Origin: Streptomyces caniferus
GTDB lineage: Bacteria; Actinomycetota; Actinomycetes; Streptomycetales; Streptomycetaceae
Direction of reading: 5' to 3'
Length of the DNA: 64,000 bases
NCBI RefSeq assembly: GCF_009811555.1
Contig: NZ_BLIN01000005.1
Span: 682,001 to 746,000, forward strand
Part shown: positions 56,381-64,000 of the stretch, one piece after another
Layout of the letters: every line of letters begins with the position of its first letter
Numbering within the stretch: position 1 is the stretch's first letter
Notes under the pieces: model-generated
The model's input: the letters and a program-made list of their open reading frames with translations, nothing else
What the model was told of the DNA's origin: nothing
Database searches by the model: none
Translations under genes and position numbers: made by a program

Positions 56381-56474
56381 GTGTCACTCCTTCCTCTGCG
56401 GGCCGGGCAGCAGCGGCGAGCCGGACTCCGGTACGTCCGTCGAAGGGGGCGCGGCTCCCGGCTCGCGCGGTCCC

Positions 56475-56699
56475 TCAGCGCTCGTACAGCAGGTCGAGCA
56501 GTTGCTCCTCTTCGTGTTCGAATGCCTCTTGGGCGAGGTGACCGGATTCGAATTCATGGTTCAGCGCGGCGAGCCGGGCGCGGATCACGGACGGATCGTG
56601 CAGCTCGCGGTCGGCCGCCTGGGCGAGCTGATCGGCCACCCAGACCACCCCTCGTACGGGTGCGAGCGGCAGCGTGAGCACGCCGCTGATCAGCCCCAT
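56475..56699 (-). CDS. gvpG: Gas vesicle protein GvpG
   Basis: 74 residues: MGLISGVLTLPLAPVRGVVW, then VADQLAQAADRELHDPSVIR and ARLAALNHEFESGHLAQEAF, with a Glu-rich C-terminal helix (EHEEEQLLDLLYER). This is the usual length and pattern of GvpG, a small accessory protein of assembly. The start codon is one base after the gvpF stop codon, so translation is coupled. Confidence 0.92.
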   Translation of the reverse strand: MGLISGVLTLPLAPVRGVVWVADQLAQAADRELHDPSVIRARLAALNHEFESGHLAQEAFEHEEEQLLDLLYER

Positions 56700-56700
56700 C

Positions 56701-57447
56701 TCACCCTCCGGCCCGGCCCGCGAGCGCGCGCGGTTCGAGGAAGCTGTAGCAGGGCAGCGGGCCCGCGATCCGGAGTACGACGCGGTCGCTGTGGTGCCGG
56801 GCGAGCCGCTCCGCCTCGGCGGTGAAGCCGGCGCTGTCGCCCCGGTCCACCAGGAACGACATATTGACCTGGCACCCGGACACGTCCGGCCCTGCGGTGA
56901 CCGCATGGGCCCGGGGCGTCAGCGCACGCACGATCTCGTGGCCGGCTTCGGCGGCCCGGCGCGCCAGCGCCGTGGCCACCGCCTCTCCGAGCCGCAGATT
57001 CGCCTCGTAGCCGGGCCGTCGGCGCACCGTCTCGCGCAGGCCGCGGATGGTCGCGTCCCCTTGGACGAGCGCGGCGAGCGAATCGTCGGCGGGCAGCGCC
57101 TTGAGGTTGATCTCGACCCTGCCCGCGAGGTCCTCCAGGGCCGCCAGATGGCGCTCCTCGGCGTCCGAGAGCTGTCGGCGGACCACCGTCTCGTCCGGTG
57201 CGACCATCCCGAACCGCATGGGCAGGACGGGCCCGTCGTCGGCCAGGGTCAGCAGCAGTTCCTGGTGGGCCATGAGGTCGCGGCGACGGGCGCGCAGTTG
57301 CGGCGGCGCCTGGCTCACGACCGCGGCGACCCGCCCCTCGTCGAGGCGCTCCACCACGCCTGGGGGATCCCCCACTCCGCCCAGGCCCAAGGGCAACGGG
57401 TGGTCGGCCCGGACAATGGCGTAGACGTAGATGCCGTCCTCCGTCAC
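56701..57447 (-). CDS. gvpF: Gas vesicle protein GvpF (GvpL/GvpF family)
   Basis: 248 residues. The opening DGIYVYAIVRADHPLPLGLG matches GvpF/L, followed by GRVAAVVSQAP, RRRDLMAHQELLLTLADDGP with VLPMRFGMVAPDE (the most conserved segment), RVEINLKAL and the end GPLPCYSFLEP. GvpF is thought to chaperone GvpA and lies at the gas-facing surface in some species. GTG 57447 begins three bases after the gvpA stop; it overlaps no other gene. Confidence 0.95.
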   Translation of the reverse strand: MTEDGIYVYAIVRADHPLPLGLGGVGDPPGVVERLDEGRVAAVVSQAPPQLRARRRDLMAHQELLLTLADDGPVLPMRFGMVAPDETVVRRQLSDAEERHLAALEDLAGRVEINLKALPADDSLAALVQGDATIRGLRETVRRRPGYEANLRLGEAVATALARRAAEAGHEIVRALTPRAHAVTAGPDVSGCQVNMSFLVDRGDSAGFTAEAERLARHHSDRVVLRIAGPLPCYSFLEPRALAGRAGG

Positions 57448-57450
57448 TGG

Positions 57451-57924
57451 TCAGTCCTCCTCTGAGCGCCGTCGGCGGGAAGCGGCTCCGGAGCGGGTGG
57501 AACTGCTGCGCCGCCGCCGCTGTGGCTGCGCCTCCTCCTCGGATTCGTCCTCCGAGTCGTCGCCCCCGCCCACCACCGAGCGGACGGTGTCGCCGAGGGA
57601 CGAGGCGGCTTTCTTGGCCTTGCTCTTCCCGATGCTCTTGGCGGCCTGGCCGCCGAAGAGCTCGGGGACCGTGACACTGCCCGAATCGTGCTCCAGATCC
57701 AGCCGGTTGCACGCCTCCGCGAATCGCAGGTACGTATCGACGCTGGCCACCACGATGCGGGCATCGATCTTGAGGATCTCGATCCCGACCAGGGACACCC
57801 GTATGAACACATCGATGACCATGCCCCGGTCCAGGATGAGTTCCATCACGTCGTAGAGCGTTCCCGCCCTGGGCGGGCAGGGAATTACCTCGCCGGACAG
57901 TCCTGAATAGGTCGTCGTGGCCAT
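57451..57924 (-). CDS. gvpA: Gas vesicle structural protein GvpA with C-terminal extension
   Basis: 157 residues. Residues 23-75 are the shell-forming core: LYDVMELILDRGMVIDVFIR, VSLVGIEILKIDARIVVASV, then DTYLRFAEACNRLDL. The core alone would be about 75 residues; the rest is an extension with an Ala/Lys segment (AAKSIGKSKAKKAASS), an acidic stretch (DDSEDESEEEA) and an Arg/Ser tail. Extended GvpA proteins are known in streptomycetes. ATG 57924 has GGAAAGG about eight bases upstream; an in-frame start at 57972 lacks one. It lies 31 bases after gvpO. Confidence 0.94.
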   Translation of the reverse strand: MATTTYSGLSGEVIPCPPRAGTLYDVMELILDRGMVIDVFIRVSLVGIEILKIDARIVVASVDTYLRFAEACNRLDLEHDSGSVTVPELFGGQAAKSIGKSKAKKAASSLGDTVRSVVGGGDDSEDESEEEAQPQRRRRSSSTRSGAASRRRRSEED

Positions 57925-57955
57925 CTGGGGTGCCTTTCCGCTGGTCAGTGCGTGT

Positions 57956-58276
57956 TCACTGGTCGGCCGCACCTCGTCGATAGCGGTGGGTCCGGTAGTA
58001 CTCGAGCAGCTCGCCGTCGTCGTCGAGCTTCACCTCGTAGGTCGCGAGCAGGCTCGTGGTATCCGGGATCCGCGCCAGCTCCAGCACATCCACCTCGACA
58101 CACCAGCCGTCGTCGGTCCGCCGTACCGCAGAAACACCTTCCACGCGCTGGCTGATCAGGCTCTGCAGCAGTTCGGCGCCCCGACGGGCCACCGCTCCGG
58201 GATCGCTGTCCGGCGTCTTCCTGTGCTTCCGGGCAGCCGTGGACGACCGAACCCGCGTGCGGGATTGTTCTGCCAT
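57956..58276 (-). CDS. gvpO: Gas vesicle protein GvpO
   Basis: 106 residues. After a basic, disordered N-terminus (RVRSSTAARKHRK) comes ELLQSLISQRVEGVSAVRRT, then DDGWCVEVDVLELARIPDTT and LLATYEVKLDDDGELLEYYR, the GvpO signature (W-x-V-E-V-x-E-x-x-R-I-P). GvpO is the first gene of actinobacterial gas vesicle operons; its mechanism is unknown. It starts at ATG 58276 with a weak site. The promoter should lie in 58,277-58,420, where a terminator hairpin and a palindrome are found. Confidence 0.93.
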   Translation of the reverse strand: MAEQSRTRVRSSTAARKHRKTPDSDPGAVARRGAELLQSLISQRVEGVSAVRRTDDGWCVEVDVLELARIPDTTSLLATYEVKLDDDGELLEYYRTHRYRRGAADQ

Positions 58277-58355
58277 ACGTCAAGTCTCATCGCCTTCCCG
58301 GCCGGTGCATCTCCAGCGGGACCAAATGATGTGATCCGGGCGGCGCACCACGACG

Positions 58356-58394
58356 GAATGCCTCCCGGTTCCGAGGCGGAACCGGGAGGCATTC
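58356..58394. terminator. Terminator hairpin between the protease and gvpO
   Basis: A perfect 17-bp stem (58356-58372 with 58378-58394) and a five-base loop, 25 bases beyond the stop codon of the minus-strand protease gene and about 80 bases upstream of gvpO. It should isolate the gas vesicle operon from the protease transcript. Confidence 0.85.
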
Positions 58395-58399
58395 GTTCA

Positions 58400-58411
58400 T
58401 GACACGTGTCG
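58400..58411. promoter_or_regulatory. Palindrome TGACACGTGTCG, second copy of the candidate operator
   Basis: The inner ten bases GACACGTGTC are perfectly self-complementary. It lies about 125 bases upstream of gvpO and matches the 40370-40381 site for 11 of 12 bases. This is a position where a regulator of gvp transcription could bind; no experimental support is implied. Confidence 0.3.
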
Positions 58412-58418
58412 TACGGGT

Positions 58419-60350
58419 TCAGCTGATCAGCGGGGGAACGAGGACACGTTCGCGGGCCAGGGACGTGGAGGTGGTCTCGCCGTACAGCACGACCTTTCCT
58501 CCGGGCCAGCGGGCGATCAGGTCGTCCTGGCGCGTGCCGCCGCCGAAGGCACCGACGGTGACGAGGCTGCTGTCGCGCCAGACGGACTTCGCGGGCTGCA
58601 TCCGGCGTTCCGCGGCCAGGCCCTTGGCGGCGATGTTCTCGTAGGCGGTGACCTCGCCGTCGGTCCACGCGGCGATCAGGTCCTGGTCGCCGGTGGTGGC
58701 GCGGAGGTCGCCGGTGGCGATATCGCGGGCGTGCGGCCACGTCTTGTTGCGCTTGACGAGCTGCTTCTGTGCGTGCAGACCCCTGCCGTCGACGTTGGTG
58801 TAGAGGGTCACCTCGCCGTCGGACCAGCGCACCACGAGGTCGTCGCGCCGTGTGTTGCCGCCGCCGAAGCGGCCGGCGGTGATGCCGTAGGCGTGCGTCC
58901 AGGTGTCGTTGGCGGCCTTGAGCTGGACCTCGTGGGTGAGCTTGTTGGTCTGGTCGACGTCCTTGAAGAGGCTCAGCCTGCCGTTGGCCCAGCGGACGAG
59001 GAGGTCGTCGGTGTGGTTGCCGGTGAACTCGCCCGCGGTGACCTTCGCCTGCTTCCAGGGCGTGTTCTTCTTGACGAGCTGGATGTCCTTGCCGAAGCCG
59101 TACCCGCCGTTGCCGGGGTAGAGGGAGACCTCCCCGTCGGACCAGCGCACGAGCAGGTCGCTGGTGCCGTTGCGCACCGAGTCGGTGTGGAACCGGCCGG
59201 TGGCCAGGGCCGTGGCGTGCTGCCACGTGGCGGCGCTGCCGAGGGGGTTGACGGTGTCCGGCGCCGCGTCGTCGACCGCCTGGTGGTAGAGGCGGAAGAC
59301 GTCGTTGTCGAACTGCGAGGTGTAGGAGGTGTCGGCGTTCGGTCCACCGGTCTTGTAGCCGCCTATGGCGCCGACGAGGTTGCCGCGGCTGCCGTCGAAG
59401 CCCTCAAGGAAGGGACCGCCGCTGACGCCGGTGCGATAGCCGGCGCAGTTGATCTCCATGAACCGGCCCTGGAACGCCTTGGTGTCGTTCCTGCACTGCA
59501 GCGGCGTCTTCTGACCACCGGGGTAGCCGATGAGCGTGATGTCGCGGCGGGCCAGTTTCGTGGCGGGAACGGCGGTGAGGGTGTTGCCGCGGCCGACGGC
59601 GTCCTCCAGCAGTTGCCCCTGGGAGTTGGGCCCGACGCGCAGGACGGCGAAGTCCACATCGTCGCTGGGCGACGAGGACAGGTACCGGCTGTCGATCCAG
59701 ACCTTGCCCTGCTGCATCGGGAAGATGCCGTAGGGGGTCTCCCCGCTCTGGCCGGTCTGGGAGGCCCCGGCGCGGTAGCCGGGCACGAACGCGACATTGC
59801 GGTAGGGCTTGTCGCTCTTCATGCAGTGTCCGGCCGTGAGGATCAGACTCTTGGTCGGCGAGGTGACGGCACTGGCGCTGCAGAACTGGTTGGGGGTGGG
59901 CGATCCGTCGTCGTTGCGGATCAGGAACACCCCGACCGTGGCGACTCCGGCATCCGCCGGATGGCTGGGCTCGGACCGCGAGCCGCTGCCCGCCGCACCG
60001 GCGCCACGCCGCAGGCCCTGCGCCTTCTCGGCGTCACGCACCGCGTCCACCGGGACGGCGGAGCGGATGCGCTCAGGTGTCCAGTAGCGCTCCGCCTCCT
60101 GAGCCTTGCGGATCTCCTCCGGCGTCACACCCGGGGAGGGCGTCGCCGTACCGTCCGGTGACGGGGTCGTCGGGGCGGCGGTGGAACCGGATGCCGGGCG
60201 GTCGCCCGGCAGCGACCGGTAGGAACCGTGGTAGGTGATCGCGTCCGCCGCCACCGGTGCCGGGTCGTGCGCGGCGGCAGCGGGGACAGCGAGGACGAGC
60301 GAGGCGCAGGCGCCGATGACGGCGGCGCGCCCCCAGGGTATTCGTTTCAT
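58419..60350 (-). CDS. Secreted trypsin-like serine protease with FG-GAP/VCBS-like repeats
   Basis: 643 residues. The signal peptide is MKRIPWGRAAVIGACASLVL, ending near VPAAAAHD. A Pro/Thr/Ser-rich linker and a propeptide-like segment follow. The protease domain has LTAGHC (His near 173), DVDFAVLRV (Asp near 232) and GVSGGPF (Ser near 310), so the catalytic triad is complete; CSASAV and NCAGYR supply cysteines. From about 400 to the end there are five repeats of roughly 50 residues, each with a core like DLLVRWSDGEVSLYPGN, resembling FG-GAP/VCBS propeller blades of actinomycete secreted proteins. The enzyme probably acts outside the cell on proteins, with the repeats binding substrate or surface. 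ATG 60350 is chosen because the signal peptide starts there; the longer frame to 60473 has no such feature. Confidence 0.92.
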   Translation of the reverse strand: MKRIPWGRAAVIGACASLVLAVPAAAAHDPAPVAADAITYHGSYRSLPGDRPASGSTAAPTTPSPDGTATPSPGVTPEEIRKAQEAERYWTPERIRSAVPVDAVRDAEKAQGLRRGAGAAGSGSRSEPSHPADAGVATVGVFLIRNDDGSPTPNQFCSASAVTSPTKSLILTAGHCMKSDKPYRNVAFVPGYRAGASQTGQSGETPYGIFPMQQGKVWIDSRYLSSSPSDDVDFAVLRVGPNSQGQLLEDAVGRGNTLTAVPATKLARRDITLIGYPGGQKTPLQCRNDTKAFQGRFMEINCAGYRTGVSGGPFLEGFDGSRGNLVGAIGGYKTGGPNADTSYTSQFDNDVFRLYHQAVDDAAPDTVNPLGSAATWQHATALATGRFHTDSVRNGTSDLLVRWSDGEVSLYPGNGGYGFGKDIQLVKKNTPWKQAKVTAGEFTGNHTDDLLVRWANGRLSLFKDVDQTNKLTHEVQLKAANDTWTHAYGITAGRFGGGNTRRDDLVVRWSDGEVTLYTNVDGRGLHAQKQLVKRNKTWPHARDIATGDLRATTGDQDLIAAWTDGEVTAYENIAAKGLAAERRMQPAKSVWRDSSLVTVGAFGGGTRQDDLIARWPGGKVVLYGETTSTSLARERVLVPPLIS

Positions 60351-60657
60351 GAGCCTGTCTGTGGGAGAGGTGGCATCGATGCGGGTGTCGGCCGACGCCG
60401 TCCATCGGAGACGAACCTGCACGTCTCGACGATGAGTTGGCGCCGTCCGCGCGGTGCACGACGAGTGCGCCACCGGGCCGAAGGGCTGAGAAGCTGGAGG
60501 AAGGTATCACGAAACCCCAGACAAAAGCGGACAGCTCTTGTTCGCGAAGAATCACAGCGGAGCCGCCGAGGCCGTCGGCGCCTTCCGCCCCTTCCTGAGC
60601 CATGCCCTTGGGCGCTCCTCCCCTCCACCCCGCCGTGAGCCCCAACTGAGCACACGC
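60351..60657. other. Intergenic region between ABC importer and protease
   Basis: About 307 bp with no supported gene. It must hold the promoter of the protease (minus strand). No clear terminator for the ABC operon was found by eye. Confidence 0.4.
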
Positions 60658-62172
60658 CTATGTCAGTTGAGTGGTGAAGCTCACGTCGTCTCCCGCCATC
60701 CGTACGCGCCCCTCGTCGAGCAGATGGACGCTGTCGGTGTAGGCGGTGACGAGTTCCAGTTCGTGGCTGACGAGGACGAGGGACAGCCGGCGTTCGGCGC
60801 GCAGGCGGGTGAGGAGTTCCATGACCGCGGTGGCCGTCGCCGGGTCGAGTGCCGAGGTGACTTCGTCGCAGAGCAGGAGGTCGGGGTCGGTGGCCAGGGC
60901 GCGGGCTATGGAGGCGCGTTGGCGCTGACCGCCGGACAGTTCATGGGGGTAGCGGGCGGCGAAGTCGCCGGGGAGGCCGACGTCGTCGAGGAGTTCGCCG
61001 ACGCGGGCCGGCATCTCGGACCTGCCGACGGTCCGGTGGAGTTGCAGGGGACGGGTCAGCGACGCGCCGATAGTGCGGGCGGGGTTGAGGGCGCCCAAGG
61101 GGTTCTGTGGGACGAGCTGGATGCGCCGCTGCTGCTCGCGGTTGCGCCTGCGGGCCTGGGCGGGCAGCGGCCGTCCGTTCCAGGTGAGGGTGCCGGCGTC
61201 GGGTTTCTGGAGGCCGGCCAGGGTCCGCAGCAGGGTGGTCTTGCCGGAGCCGGACGGGCCGATGATGCCGGTGGCCGAACCGGTCGGCACGTGGAAGTCC
61301 GCCTGCTTCAGGGCCTGGTGGGTGTGGCCCTTGTGCGTGAAGGCGACCTCCAGCCGGGCGGCCCGCAGACCGTCGGCGGGGGCGGCCGGGGCGTCGGGGA
61401 CGCGCGGGCGGCGGGTCTTCCGCAGGGGGACGCCCGTGCCCGAGGGCGGCGCGGCGGGGGCGCGGAGGGTGAGGACGGTGTCGGCGCAGGCTTCGACGAC
61501 GTGCGGGTCGTGGCAGGCCAGGACGACGGCGAGGCCGCGGTGGGTGGCCAGCCGCCGGAGCAGACCGGCGATCTCGTCGCGCAGGGCCGTGTCGAGGCCG
61601 GCGGTGGGTTCGTCCAGCAGGAGGACATCGGGGTGCCGCGCCAGGGCGCGGGCCAGCGCGAGCCGGCGTTGCTGCCCGCCGGACAGGGCGCCGGGACGGT
61701 GGTGCGCCAGCTCCTCGGGCAGCCGGCACTCGCTCATCAGGGCCGCGACGGCCCGGGGCGTGGGGTCGGCGGCGACTTCGGCGATCAGTCGTGCGGCGGT
61801 CATCCGGGGGTTGAGGGCCGAGCCGGGGTCCTGTCCGACGTAGGCGAGGCGGTGGCGGCGCAGGGCGCGCAGGGCGTCGGGCGCGAGGGCGAAGACGTCC
61901 TGGCCGAGGACCTCGACGGAACCGGAGGTGAGCCGCGCCCCTGGGGGGAGGTCTCCGATGAGGGCGCGGAGCAGGGTGGTCTTGCCGGATCCCGAGGGGC
62001 CGGTGAGCGCGGTGATCCGGCCGGTGCGCAGGCCGAGGCTGGTGCGCTGGAGCAGCGGCGGGCCGTCGGGGAGGCCGATGGCGAGGTCGGTGACCGTGAC
62101 GGGCTGCGGGGTGTCGGCCGTGGCCGGGGAGGGGTCCTGGGGCAGGGGCGTGGGGCGGCCGGTGGTGGTCAT
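60658..62172 (-). CDS. ABC transporter ATP-binding protein, fused double ATPase (peptide/nickel type)
   Basis: 504 residues with two complete ATPase domains. The first has Walker A GPSGSGKTTLLRAL (near residue 58), signature LSGGQQRRLALARAL and Walker B VLLLDEPTAGLD. The second has GPSGSGKTTLLRTL (near 305), signature LSGGQRQRASIARAL and LLLCDEVTSALD. This equals a DppD-DppF or OppD-OppF pair fused into one chain, an arrangement often found in metal-chelate or peptide importers. A linker of about 30 residues joins them. ATG 62172 overlaps the stop of the upstream permease gene by four bases (ATGA). It should power import through the two permeases encoded upstream. The substrate is unknown without the binding protein. 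Confidence 0.94.
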   Translation of the reverse strand: MTTTGRPTPLPQDPSPATADTPQPVTVTDLAIGLPDGPPLLQRTSLGLRTGRITALTGPSGSGKTTLLRALIGDLPPGARLTSGSVEVLGQDVFALAPDALRALRRHRLAYVGQDPGSALNPRMTAARLIAEVAADPTPRAVAALMSECRLPEELAHHRPGALSGGQQRRLALARALARHPDVLLLDEPTAGLDTALRDEIAGLLRRLATHRGLAVVLACHDPHVVEACADTVLTLRAPAAPPSGTGVPLRKTRRPRVPDAPAAPADGLRAARLEVAFTHKGHTHQALKQADFHVPTGSATGIIGPSGSGKTTLLRTLAGLQKPDAGTLTWNGRPLPAQARRRNREQQRRIQLVPQNPLGALNPARTIGASLTRPLQLHRTVGRSEMPARVGELLDDVGLPGDFAARYPHELSGGQRQRASIARALATDPDLLLCDEVTSALDPATATAVMELLTRLRAERRLSLVLVSHELELVTAYTDSVHLLDEGRVRMAGDDVSFTTQLT

Positions 62173-63011
62173 CGCAGGGCGGCCCTCCGTGCGGTCGCGG
62201 GTGCCAGGGCGTTGGCGGCGAGGTTGACGCTGATCGCGAGCAGACCGATGGCGAGGCCGGGGGCGACGACGGCCCAGGGGTTGAGGAGGATGCCGGGCCC
62301 GTTCTCGCGGATCATCAGTGCCCAGTCGGCTTCGGGCGGTTGGGGGCCGAGCTGGAGGAAGCCGGCCATGGCGATGACATAGACGGCGTCGACGAAGCGC
62401 AGGCCGAACAGGGCCAGGACGGTGGCACGGAGGTTGGGCAGGATCTCCCGCAGGGCCAGATGCCCGAGGCGCTCGCCGCTCGCGGTGGCCGCTTCGACGA
62501 ATCCGCTGGTGGCCAGGGGCGCGGCGGCGCTGGCGACGATGCGCACGGCGTACGGGGTGCCCAGGGCGATGGCGGCCACGGAGATCGCGAGCCGCCCGCC
62601 GCCGGGCCAGGCCAGGGCGAGGAGCATGATGCCCAGGACCGGTGGCAGCAGGATGGCGGTGTCCGCGGCGCGTTCGACGAGGCGTCCGAGCCGGGGACCG
62701 AGGACCGCGAAGCAGCCGAGCAGGGTGGCCAGGAGGGTGACGACGGCGGCGACGATCAGGGCGCTGCCGATCAGGGCGCTGCCGCCGTGCAGCAGGCGGC
62801 TGAGGACGTCGCGGCCGAGCTGGTCCCCGCCCAGGGCGGTGTCCGTGCCCGCCGTGCCGTAGGGCGCGGTGACGGGCTTGTCGACGGGGTGCGCGGCCAG
62901 CAGCGGACCCGTCATCGCCAGCAGGACGAGCAGGACGGCGGGGACGACGGGCAGCAGGATCCGGGTCCGGGGGCGCGCGGGCCGCGGGCCGGGGACCACG
63001 ACGGCGGTCAT
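62169..63011 (-). CDS. ABC transporter permease, DppC/OppC type
   Basis: 280 residues with about six membrane segments. The order is a first helix near RILLPVVPAVLLVLLAMTGP, the periplasmic loop with GTDTALGGDQLGRDVLSRLL (a hallmark of DppC-type permeases) and the cytoplasmic EAA-like loop EAATASGERLGHLALREILP that contacts the ATPase. ATG 63011 overlaps the stop of the neighbouring permease (ATGA), and its own stop overlaps the ATPase start, so all three genes are translationally coupled. It forms the membrane pore with the DppB-type subunit. Confidence 0.92.
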   Translation of the reverse strand: MTAVVVPGPRPARPRTRILLPVVPAVLLVLLAMTGPLLAAHPVDKPVTAPYGTAGTDTALGGDQLGRDVLSRLLHGGSALIGSALIVAAVVTLLATLLGCFAVLGPRLGRLVERAADTAILLPPVLGIMLLALAWPGGGRLAISVAAIALGTPYAVRIVASAAAPLATSGFVEAATASGERLGHLALREILPNLRATVLALFGLRFVDAVYVIAMAGFLQLGPQPPEADWALMIRENGPGILLNPWAVVAPGLAIGLLAISVNLAANALAPATARRAALR

Positions 63012-63973
63012 GAGCGGGCTCCCAGGGTGCGGGCGCGGACGAGGTCGGCCAGGAGGAGGACGACGGTGATCAGGGCGGCCGCGCAGGCGACGACGGCGGC
63101 GATGACGGGAGTGTCGCGGTCGGCGACGGCGCCGGCCAGCACCGTGCCGATGCCCGGGTAGTTGAAGAGGGTTTCCACGACGACGGTGCCGCCGAGCAGC
63201 ATGCCCGTGGAGGTGGCGATACCGGTGGCGATGGCCGGCCAGGCACCCGGCAGGGCGTGGCGCAGCAGGATGCGGCCGGTGGACAGCCCGTCGAGGCGGG
63301 CGGCCTCCACATGCGGGGTCGCGGCCTGGTCGGCGAGCGCGGCGCGGACGATACGGGTGTTCCAGCCGGTCTGCGGGACGGTCAGGGCCAGCACCGGCAT
63401 CACCAGCATGGACCAGGTGGCGGGAGCTCCGTCGGCGCCGGTGACCGTGGCGGCGGGCAGCCAGCCGGTCCACAGGGACAGCACCAGCAACAGGCCGATG
63501 GAGACCACGAATTCGGGCAGTGCGAAGCCGGCGGTGGAGGTGAGGTCCACGACGCGGTCCACGATTCCCCTGGGGCGGGCGGAGGCGCCAAGGCCCACGG
63601 CGAGCGCCGCGAGGACGGTCAGGACGAACGCGGTGCCGCCCAGCAGGACGGTGTTGGGCAGGGGCGCGGCGAGCAGATCGGTGACCCGCTCGCCGCGGGC
63701 GGAGGTGCCCAGACCGCCGGTGGGCAGGGCGGTGATCCAGTCCGCGAAGCGCTCCCACACCGGCCGGTCCAGGCCGAGCAGATGCCGGCGGGCGGCGAGG
63801 CCGGCGGCGCCCTCGCCGCGTTCGGAGGTGGCCGAGGCCGCGTCGCCGGGCAGCAGCTCGATCGCGGCGAACACCACGGCGAGCAGCACCAGCAGCATCA
63901 GGAGGCGTTTGCCGAGTACGGCGGCGCCCCGCAGGGCCAGGAGGCCGGCGCGGCGCGTGGCCGAGGCCGCCAC
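63008..63973 (-). CDS. ABC transporter permease, DppB/OppB type (start near the window edge)
   Basis: 321 residues from GTG 63973. The N-terminal helix (LLMLLVLLAVVFAAIELLPG) followed by GD, the long periplasmic loop with LLGLDRPVWERFADWITALP, TSARGERVTDLLAAPLPNTV, and the EAA loop HVEAARLDGLSTGRILLRHA identify a DppB/NikB-type permease. The frame remains open to the end of the window, and GTG 63973 has no binding site, so the true start may lie just outside. A substrate-binding-protein gene would normally be further upstream. Confidence 0.85.
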   Translation of the reverse strand: MAASATRRAGLLALRGAAVLGKRLLMLLVLLAVVFAAIELLPGDAASATSERGEGAAGLAARRHLLGLDRPVWERFADWITALPTGGLGTSARGERVTDLLAAPLPNTVLLGGTAFVLTVLAALAVGLGASARPRGIVDRVVDLTSTAGFALPEFVVSIGLLLVLSLWTGWLPAATVTGADGAPATWSMLVMPVLALTVPQTGWNTRIVRAALADQAATPHVEAARLDGLSTGRILLRHALPGAWPAIATGIATSTGMLLGGTVVVETLFNYPGIGTVLAGAVADRDTPVIAAVVACAAALITVVLLLADLVRARTLGARS

Positions 63974-64000
63974 GGGCCGTACGGCGGCCTCGGCCGGGCG

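Overview
The window looks like chromosomal DNA of a high-GC actinomycete, most likely Streptomyces. The evidence is near-universal G/C at third codon positions, frequent GTG starts, a gas vesicle operon in the streptomycete gene order (gvpO-A-F-G-J-L-S-K), CsbD, WYL and DUF817 genes, and a fragment of a transposase type common in Streptomyces. No rRNA, tRNA or CRISPR array was seen.

Positions 1-39627 (minus strand) hold most of a large non-ribosomal peptide gene cluster. In transcription order it runs: cytochrome P450 (39627-38419), a stand-alone penicillin-binding-protein-type thioesterase/cyclase (38236-36881), a five-module NRPS of 6,208 residues (36728-18102), and a translationally coupled second NRPS (18090 to beyond base 1) of which five modules are visible. 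The first module starts with an adenylation domain and has no starter condensation domain, so the peptide should have a free N-terminus. Epimerization domains follow modules 2, 3, 4, 6 and 8, and the condensation-domain subtypes agree with that everywhere. This predicts L-D-D-D-L-D-L-D-L for residues 1-9. Hand-read specificity codes suggest a 5-residue mirror (code a, code b, Val-like, code b, code a) followed by basic, Thr, basic, Val-like, code a. The neighbouring cyclase suggests release as a head-to-tail macrocycle, as in the surugamide/desotamide families, but with at least ten residues. I do not recognise the product.

Positions 39628-41600 are an AT-richer stretch of about 2 kb without a convincing gene. 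It has a nested inverted repeat with a terminator-like hairpin, a 12-bp palindrome and an imperfect inverted repeat followed by a T-run.

Positions 41600-54654 are a mosaic of small genes: a STAS anti-sigma-antagonist-like protein, a Nudix hydrolase, an APC amino-acid permease, a secreted His-rich protein, CsbD, a SMI1/KNR4 protein, a small hypothetical protein, and a frameshifted membrane-protein remnant ending in a 68-bp palindrome. Then come a WYL regulator divergent from a DinB-VOC gene pair, a transposase fragment, a membrane-anchored hypothetical protein, two GNAT acetyltransferases, a mycothiol-dependent-isomerase-type protein, a secreted lamin-tail-domain protein and a DUF817 membrane protein.

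Positions 54661-58276 (minus strand) are the eight-gene gas vesicle operon. Upstream of it on the same strand lie a secreted trypsin-like protease with five C-terminal FG-GAP/VCBS-like repeats (58419-60350) and a peptide/nickel-type ABC importer (two permeases and a fused double ATPase, 60658-63973). The start of that importer operon lies at or beyond the right edge.
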